Assembly: GCA_041608535.1 (NCBI GenBank)
Contig: JBFISM010000071.1
Coordinates: 1-18,595 of the forward strand
Direction: 5' to 3'
Length of the DNA: 18,595 nucleotides
Origin: JBFISM01 sp041608535
GTDB taxonomy: Bacteria; Actinomycetota; Acidimicrobiia; Spongiisociales; UBA5794
The translations under genes and the position numbers were made by a program. Under the pieces are notes generated by a model. It saw nothing but the letters and a program-made list of their open reading frames with translations. It was not told the origin of the DNA and made no database searches. Of the stretch, positions 13,972-18,595 are shown piece by piece. Every line of letters starts with the position of its first letter. Position 1 is the stretch's first letter.

Positions 13972-16278
13972 GTGGCTAGAACGGATCTCGTCCGCACACT
14001 CGACGACGCACGCCTCGCCCCGTTTCTGCCGATCATCTATCTGGCCTGGGCCGACGGCGATCTGAGCGACGACGAGATCGAGGCGTTGTGCGACATGGTC
14101 GCAGCAGCCGACGGGGTGGACTTCGACTGCAAGCAGGAGTTCAACGCCTGGCTCGACCCGGCCGATCCGCCTTCGCCGGTCGAGCTGAATCGACTTCTCG
14201 ACCGGGTGCGGGAGGCAGGACGCGACATCGACGGGGTCGCCAGGCTCGACGTGACCCATTTCGCCGAGGAGCTGGCGAGGCGGATCCGGCGCGGTGTTCC
14301 GCTGGCTCCAGGGGAGAGGGCTGCCCTCGGCAGATTGAGCGACGCGCTCGGCGATCTGGGTCCCGAGGCGACGGCCACCCTGCTGGCGCTCCCGGGCCCC
14401 CCGGCGCCGGCGCCCACTCCCCGATTCGATCCTGCCGCCATGACCGAGTTGCTCGACGGCCCGCAACGGCGGGCGATCAGACGGCGAGTTCGTCAACTGC
14501 TTTCGGATCCGGAATTTGCGTACCGCTACGGATTGACGACGAGTGACTACCGGGACCTCGTGCTCGCCTGGACGCAACGGCTGGGTGATGAAGGCATTGG
14601 ATCCCTGGGTCTCCCTCCGGCTTACGGCGGCTCCGGTTCGATGAGCGACTTCATCGGTGCTTTCACCATCATCGGTCATCACGACCTCAGCCTGCTGACC
14701 AAGGCCGGCGTGCAATTCGGGCTGTTCGCCGGGTCGATCTACCGGTTGGGAACGACGCGGCACCACGAGGCCTATCTCAGGTCCGCCGGCACGATGGAGT
14801 TGCCCGGATGCTTTGCCATGACGGAGACCGCACACGGCTCGAATGTGCGAGCGCTGGAGACGACTGCCACCTTCGACCCGATTTCCGACGAGTTGATCAT
14901 CCGCACTCCGCACGATCGTGCGAGAAAGGACTACATCGGCAATGCGGCGGAACACGGGAGGATGGCCGTCGTCTTCGCCCAGCTCGTCGTGGGTCGGGAC
15001 AATCACGGCGTCCACGCTTTCCTCGTTCCCCTGCGCAGCGAGCACGGCGAGGTACTGCCCGGAGTTCGCATCGAAGATTGTGGGCCCAAGCTCGGGTTGA
15101 ACGGGGTCGATAACGGACGGATCTGGTTCGACGGCGTGCGCATTCCCCGAGACGCCATGTTGGATCGTTTTGCGCAGCTTGCGACTGACGGCAGCTACAC
15201 GAGCGCCATACCGAGTGCCACCAGACGATTCTTCACCACCATTGGCACGCTGGTTGGTGGTCGGGTATCGGTCGGGGCGGCGGCGATGAGCGCGGCCAAG
15301 TCGGCGCTTGCGATTGCGGTGCGGTACGGTGCTCGGCGCCGTCAGTTCGGTCCGGAGGGCGGGCCGGAAACGCCGATCTTGGATTATCCGTTGCACCAGC
15401 GAAGGCTGCTGCCGCGGCTGGCGACGACGTACGCGTATCACTTCGCCTTCGAGCAGCTCATCGACGATTACGTCTCCACCGCCGGCGACGCTCGTTCGAT
15501 CGAGGCCACCGCTGCGGGGCTGAAGGCATTCGGCACCTGGCACACGACCGACACCATCCAGACCGCACGCGAAGCCTGTGGAGGTGCCGGCTACTTGACG
15601 GTGAACCGGCTTGCGGATCTCAAGGCAGACAGTGACGCGTACACGACATACGAGGGGGACAACACCGTGCTGGCGCAGCTGCTCACCCGCAGCTTGCTCA
15701 GCGATTACCGCCACGAGTTCGATGATCTGAATCTGCTCGGGATCGTTCGCTTCCTGACCTCTCGGGCTCTGGAAACCGTCCGCGAGGCGAACCCACTGGT
15801 GCTCGGTGGCAGCAGCCGGGAGCGGTTGCGCGATCGGGGGTGGCAGCGAGATGTGTTCCGCTGGCGCAGCGAGCATTTGCTGCAAGCGCTGGCGGCGCGG
15901 CTGCGCAAGCGGATCGACGGCGGGATGGATACCAGTGAGGCGTTCATCGACGTGCAGGACCACGTGTTCGTGGTGGCCAGGGCGCACATGGAGCATCTCG
16001 TGCTGGAGCGGTTCGCCACCTCCGTAGACGGTGTCACGGACGCCGGGTTGCGGGCGGTTCTGGACCAGCTGGTGGATCTGTACGCCCTATGGCATGTGGA
16101 AAAGGATCGAGGATGGTTCCAGGAACACGGACAGCTCAGCGCCGCAGCCGCCAAAGCGGTCCGCAAGGAGGTGGGTGCGCTGTGTGGGGAGATCCGGCCC
16201 GATGCGGTGGCCCTCGTCGAAGGCTTCGGCATCCCGGATGGTGTCCTGGGTGCACCGATCGCGTTCGACCCCAGCTAG
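13972..16278 (+). CDS. TerB-like domain fused to acyl-CoA oxidase/dehydrogenase
   Basis: This is a 768-aa protein. Residues about 10-140 resemble a TerB/DjlA-type helical domain (FLPIIYLAWADGDLSDDEIEALCDMV). A Pro/Ala linker follows (about 142-152), then an FAD-dependent acyl-CoA oxidase-type enzyme: LGLPPAYGGSGS (N domain), CFAMTETAHGSN (FAD/substrate contact in the middle domain), RRRQFGPEGG, EACGGAGYLTVNRLADLKADSD and TYEGDNTVL. By family knowledge E561 of TYEGDN would be the catalytic base abstracting the alpha proton, giving trans-2-enoyl-CoA. The LADLKADSD-YTTYEGDN region is closer to oxidases (ACOX) than to short-chain dehydrogenases. The start is GTG 13972, chosen from the leaderless box and the full TerB-like domain. 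The chain-length preference is not visible. Confidence 0.87.
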   Translation: MARTDLVRTLDDARLAPFLPIIYLAWADGDLSDDEIEALCDMVAAADGVDFDCKQEFNAWLDPADPPSPVELNRLLDRVREAGRDIDGVARLDVTHFAEELARRIRRGVPLAPGERAALGRLSDALGDLGPEATATLLALPGPPAPAPTPRFDPAAMTELLDGPQRRAIRRRVRQLLSDPEFAYRYGLTTSDYRDLVLAWTQRLGDEGIGSLGLPPAYGGSGSMSDFIGAFTIIGHHDLSLLTKAGVQFGLFAGSIYRLGTTRHHEAYLRSAGTMELPGCFAMTETAHGSNVRALETTATFDPISDELIIRTPHDRARKDYIGNAAEHGRMAVVFAQLVVGRDNHGVHAFLVPLRSEHGEVLPGVRIEDCGPKLGLNGVDNGRIWFDGVRIPRDAMLDRFAQLATDGSYTSAIPSATRRFFTTIGTLVGGRVSVGAAAMSAAKSALAIAVRYGARRRQFGPEGGPETPILDYPLHQRRLLPRLATTYAYHFAFEQLIDDYVSTAGDARSIEATAAGLKAFGTWHTTDTIQTAREACGGAGYLTVNRLADLKADSDAYTTYEGDNTVLAQLLTRSLLSDYRHEFDDLNLLGIVRFLTSRALETVREANPLVLGGSSRERLRDRGWQRDVFRWRSEHLLQALAARLRKRIDGGMDTSEAFIDVQDHVFVVARAHMEHLVLERFATSVDGVTDAGLRAVLDQLVDLYALWHVEKDRGWFQEHGQLSAAAAKAVRKEVGALCGEIRPDAVALVEGFGIPDGVLGAPIAFDPS

Positions 16279-17384
16279 CCGGGCCGTCCCTTCCGGCTCC
16301 CCTCGGTGATCCGGCGGAAGGCGACGAGCAATGGGTATGTGCCGATCAGCGGCAACACGAACCAGAGGGGCCGGGTCAGCCACCATTCGGTCGTGGGCTC
16401 GGCGGGCGGCCGGTACCCGGTGATGATGAACACGGCGGCGATCATGATCGCCATCCCGGTCGAGTGCAGCAGGTAGAGACCCATGGCGTTCTCGTTGACC
16501 CATGCTGCCAGCCGTTTGAACCACTCGTTGTTGGCGAGCTGGTCGAGCACCCAGGGTCGGATCAGCAGCACCAACCCGATCTGGAGGAAGATCAGCGCCA
16601 CGATGGCGAGTGTCGGCGGCCCCATGTTGGAGAACCGCTCCCCGGGCACACCGACGACCGAACGCGGATAGAAGCCCATGTTGGTGAGGGCGATCATCGC
16701 GAACAGGCCCGCCCAGAAGAACATCCAGGCAGTGCGGCGGGGTGCGGCGATGAGTTTGTCGTAGAAGAACCCCATCTGGTGGGCGAGACCCCAGATCACG
16801 ATGAAGTTGAGCCACGCCGCCCAGCCCTGCTGGTGGGAGAACCGCAGCACGTCGAGCACGGCGGCCAGACCGAGCAGCCACACCACCACCAGCTCACCCC
16901 AACGCCAGTGCGCCCGGATCGCAATCGGTGCGAGCAAGACCAGAACCAGGTACACCACGAGGAACCACAGCGGGGAGAGCACGAGGATCACCGCCGGCCA
17001 GATCCAGGAGCCACCGACGGCGGTGCGCAGCACGAGACCGACCGCCACCCACACTGCGACGAGAACGAGCGCTGGAATGAGGAGTCTCGTCGTGCGGCGT
17101 CTCAGGAACCGGCGCGAATCCCCCTTCTGATAGTTGTCGAAGGTGAGGCGGTGGCCGTATCCGCCGACGAAGAAGAAGACCGGCATCACTTGCAGCACCC
17201 AGGTGATCGCCCACATCCCGCGGGTGAATCCGATGGGATTGGTGGGGGAGACAGTCGTCTCCGACACCTCGAGGATGGTGAACACCCAATGCCAGATCAC
17301 CACGACGACGAGCGAAGCGGCACGCAGGAAGTCGACGAAGTGGTCGCGCTCCCTGGGGCGCACGACCGCACTGGCCTCGGTCAT
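16275..17384 (-). CDS. Acyltransferase 3 family integral membrane protein
   Basis: This 369-aa protein of the acyltransferase-3 (OafA/YrhL-like) family typically O-acylates sugars, glycans or lipids at the cell membrane. The N-terminus has the family block DHFVDFLRAASLVVVVIWHW (14-33), with H32 at the usual active-site position and R21 nearby. About ten hydrophobic membrane segments follow, with FFFVGGYG and GLYLLHSTGMA as further family-like stretches. The acceptor is unknown. The ATG at 17384 is preceded by a TAGCCT leaderless box. It converges on the acyl-CoA oxidase-like gene, and the two stop codons share the palindrome CTAG. Confidence 0.86.
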   Translation of the reverse strand: MTEASAVVRPRERDHFVDFLRAASLVVVVIWHWVFTILEVSETTVSPTNPIGFTRGMWAITWVLQVMPVFFFVGGYGHRLTFDNYQKGDSRRFLRRRTTRLLIPALVLVAVWVAVGLVLRTAVGGSWIWPAVILVLSPLWFLVVYLVLVLLAPIAIRAHWRWGELVVVWLLGLAAVLDVLRFSHQQGWAAWLNFIVIWGLAHQMGFFYDKLIAAPRRTAWMFFWAGLFAMIALTNMGFYPRSVVGVPGERFSNMGPPTLAIVALIFLQIGLVLLIRPWVLDQLANNEWFKRLAAWVNENAMGLYLLHSTGMAIMIAAVFIITGYRPPAEPTTEWWLTRPLWFVLPLIGTYPLLVAFRRITEGSRKGRPG

Positions 17385-17390
17385 GTGGGC

Positions 17391-17396
17391 AGGCTA
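17391..17396 (-). promoter_or_regulatory. Putative leaderless -10 box of the acyltransferase gene
   Basis: On the minus strand TAGCCT lies 6 nt before the ATG at 17384, with no ribosome site. It is identical in sequence and spacing to the box at 13960. Confidence 0.5.
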
Positions 17397-17465
17397 AATG
17401 GCGCAAGCCATCAGTAGCGGTATCCAGGCAGCGAAATGGAAGCGAATCGGAGAAGGAATCGCCGT

Positions 17466-17538
17466 GGGTCGCGTGGGACTCGAACCCACAACCTACTGGT
17501 TAAGAGCCAGTTGCTCTGCCAAATTGAGCTAGCGACCC
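17466..17538 (-). tRNA. tRNA-Lys (anticodon CTT)
   Basis: On the minus strand the acceptor arms GGGTCGC (17538-17532) and GCGACCC pair fully. The anticodon stem is ACTGG/CCAGT with loop CTCTTAA, giving CTT, which reads AAG. The T-arm has GGTTCGAGTCC. The discriminator is A at 17466 and no CCA is encoded. Its first ten bases are also the last codons of the upstream coding sequence on the same strand. Confidence 0.95.
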
Positions 17539-18257
17539 GAATGGGAGGCTAGCAGTCCCATGGTGTCGCTCAGATGGCGGCACCACGTCATCGTCGTGAT
17601 CCAGAAGTCGGCGCTGCGCCGCACCGACACTCGGCAAACGCCCGCCGCAAGGTGATTCTTGCGGTGACCTGTGCCATCCGGTTTGATGTAACTCTTGGTG
17701 AAATCGCCGATGTCGAGTCCGAGTTCGTTGCACCAGAAGCGACGCGCTGCGGGCTCGTCGTTGTCGGCGTGGAGCCAAACAGCCGCTCTGAAACTGGGTG
17801 ATGGATCCAGATACGCCTCAACCCATCGCATGAAGACCCGAAGGACCGCAGGATCACTGTTGGACATATGGAGACGTCGTGTTGTCTTGGCTCCTTCAGC
17901 CCAGTACAACGCCACCCCCGCCACCCAAAGCGGGTCCGATTCAAGCTCCAAAGCGCGCCTCCAAGCTTCCGTGCGTAGAGACTGCACTTGTTCCCGGCGT
18001 TTCCACTGTGTGTCTCGCGGGATACCGGCCCCGTTGCTCGTTCTCCGCTTGATGGCCTCCACTTGTTCGTCGGTCAGCGCGATATCTCGACACCATCCGG
18101 ACAGCGTTGATTGGGGTACGGACACCTCGCCGCCAATCTCGCGGTAGGTCAGACCAAGCCGACGAAGGGATCTCCCCAACTTCCGACGCCCATCACTACT
18201 GAGAGTGCTCCACTGTGCAACCAGAGCAGCGAGGTGCCCTGGGATTTCGGGTTTCAT
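17529..18257 (-). CDS. HTH protein with LAGLIDADG-like motif, ending inside tRNA-Lys
   Basis: This is a 242-aa protein. Residues about 27-58 form a helix-turn-helix (LRRLGLTYREIGGEVSVPQSTLSGW). A basic linker follows, then WVAGVALYWAEG (111-122), which resembles a degenerate LAGLIDADG motif, then MSNSDPAVLRVFMRW and FTKSYIKPDGTGHRKN (186-201). Proteins with this combination occur widely as uncharacterised bacterial proteins; endonuclease activity is not established. The ATG at 18257 is used because the longer frame up to 18479 is antisense to tRNA-Leu and tRNA-Pro. The TAG stop (17529-17531) lies within tRNA-Lys on the same strand, a 10-nt overlap. The base composition looks less GC-rich than neighbouring genes by eye, which could mean acquisition. 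Confidence 0.75.
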   Translation of the reverse strand: MKPEIPGHLAALVAQWSTLSSDGRRKLGRSLRRLGLTYREIGGEVSVPQSTLSGWCRDIALTDEQVEAIKRRTSNGAGIPRDTQWKRREQVQSLRTEAWRRALELESDPLWVAGVALYWAEGAKTTRRLHMSNSDPAVLRVFMRWVEAYLDPSPSFRAAVWLHADNDEPAARRFWCNELGLDIGDFTKSYIKPDGTGHRKNHLAAGVCRVSVRRSADFWITTMTWCRHLSDTMGLLASHSGR

Positions 18258-18324
18258 GACTGCAGCGTCGCAGCCGCGTGTGACAGATTCGGGTGGGTAG
18301 CAATCTGCGACAATGGCGGTCTCA

Positions 18325-18407
18325 GCGGGCGTGGCGGAACTGGAAGACGCGCCAGGTTTAGGTCCTGGTGGGCTTTGCCCGTGGGGGTTCGAGTCCCTCC
18401 GCCCGCA
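18325..18407 (+). tRNA. tRNA-Leu (anticodon TAG)
   Basis: The acceptor arms GCGGGCG and CGCCCGC pair fully. The anticodon stem is CCAGG/CCTGG with loop TTTAGGT, giving TAG, which reads CUA. A long variable arm (GGGCTTTGCCC) is present, as expected for a type II tRNA. The discriminator is A at 18407 and no CCA is encoded. Confidence 0.95.
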
Positions 18408-18451
18408 CTTCGTGCCGCCGGGTGCCCGCATACGTGGGAAACTTGGGGTGA

Positions 18452-18525
18452 CGGGCTGTGGCGCAGCTTGGTAGCGCACCTGCTTTGGGAGCAGGGGGTC
18501 GCCGGTTCAAATCCGGCCAGCCCGA
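18452..18525 (+). tRNA. tRNA-Pro (anticodon TGG)
   Basis: The acceptor arms CGGGCTG and CAGCCCG pair fully. The anticodon stem is CCTGC/GCAGG with loop TTTGGGA, giving TGG, which reads CCA. The T-arm has GGTTCAAATCC. The discriminator is A at 18525 and no CCA is encoded. It lies 44 nt after tRNA-Leu. Confidence 0.95.
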
Positions 18526-18539
18526 CGGGTCGGGCTGGC
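18516..18539 (+). repeat. Hairpin overlapping the tRNA-Pro 3' end
   Basis: GCCAGCCCGA (18516-18525), the last ten bases of tRNA-Pro, is followed after CGGG by its exact reverse complement (18530-18539). A 10-bp stem with a 4-nt loop could form in the precursor and compete with the acceptor stem. No T-run follows. Confidence 0.55.
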
Positions 18540-18572
18540 GACCGCGCTCTGGGATTCCTGTCCCCGCTTCAT

Positions 18573-18595
18573 CTCGATCCCTACTCGGGATCGAG
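18573..18595. terminator. Perfect 9-bp stem-loop at the window edge
   Basis: CTCGATCCC (18573-18581) pairs perfectly with GGGATCGAG (18587-18595) around TACTC. It lies 48 nt after tRNA-Pro and could end that transcript. The bases after the stem are outside the window, so a T-run cannot be checked. Confidence 0.4.

Noticed and set aside
13786..15996. A 736-codon minus-strand open frame antisense to the acyl-CoA oxidase-like gene
   Set aside because: It runs opposite a clear enzyme gene with recognisable motifs and through the tRNA-His gene. Its composition (many His, Arg, Gln, Pro) is typical of high-GC shadow frames, and the segment antisense to tRNA-His gives the well-known spurious GRRDLNPRPPGPQPG-type peptide.
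18258..18479. N-terminal extension of the HTH protein starting at 18479
   Set aside because: This part is antisense to tRNA-Leu and the start of tRNA-Pro and gives the familiar spurious GRRDSNPHGQSPPGPKPG peptide. The ATG at 18257 gives a sensible N-terminus.

Overview
The window looks like a chromosomal segment of a high-GC actinobacterium. Acidimicrobiia-type relatives fit best, but this is inference. The supporting signs are: heavy GC bias with long shadow reading frames on the opposite strand; many GTG and TTG starts; several TANNNT boxes 6-7 nt upstream of start codons, which is the layout of leaderless actinobacterial transcripts; tRNA genes without an encoded CCA; and a gene order that resembles Mycobacterium tuberculosis Rv1334-Rv1341 with members missing. 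No rRNA, CRISPR array, transposase or integrase was seen.

Layout. (1) 3-221: a non-coding element with 28-bp inverted ends that fold into C6/G6 hairpins (REP/MITE-like), abutting the livF stop codon. (2) 223-4262, minus strand: a compact livH-livM-livG-livF operon for a branched-chain-amino-acid-type (HAAT) ABC importer. Every junction overlaps, and LivH carries an unusual secreted N-terminal domain. No substrate-binding protein gene is in the window. (3) 4397-9695, plus strand: arginine deiminase, then a DUF2007-JAMM protein, a small membrane protein, an Rv1339-like metallo-beta-lactamase-fold protein, RNase PH, the RdgB/HAM1 nucleotide pyrophosphatase and a MalK-type ABC ATPase with degenerate motifs. 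The genes are packed almost end to end. (4) 9726-13443, minus strand: a winged-helix/SAM methyltransferase, and upstream of it a large NB-ARC/TPR regulator-like gene broken by one frameshift and one in-frame TGA. (5) 13593-13869: a tRNA-Gly(TCC)/Arg(TCT)/His(GTG) cluster. (6) 13972-16278: an acyl-CoA oxidase-like protein with an N-terminal TerB-like domain, convergent with a membrane acyltransferase-3 protein; the two stop codons share one CTAG. (7) 17466-18525: tRNA-Lys(CTT) (minus strand), a gene for an HTH protein with a degenerate LAGLIDADG-like motif whose stop codon lies inside the tRNA-Lys gene, then tRNA-Leu(TAG) and tRNA-Pro(TGG). Two perfect hairpins close the window.

How the genes may work together. 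The liv genes form one importer. The middle block pairs RNA 3'-end processing (rph), nucleotide-pool cleaning (rdgB) and a probable phosphodiesterase-like hydrolase, an arrangement shared with mycobacteria. The most unusual points are the domain fusions (LivH with a secreted beta-sandwich, DUF2007 with JAMM, TerB with acyl-CoA oxidase), the orphan ABC ATPase lacking the H-loop histidine, the doubly broken regulator, and the coding sequence whose stop codon RNase P would cut away.
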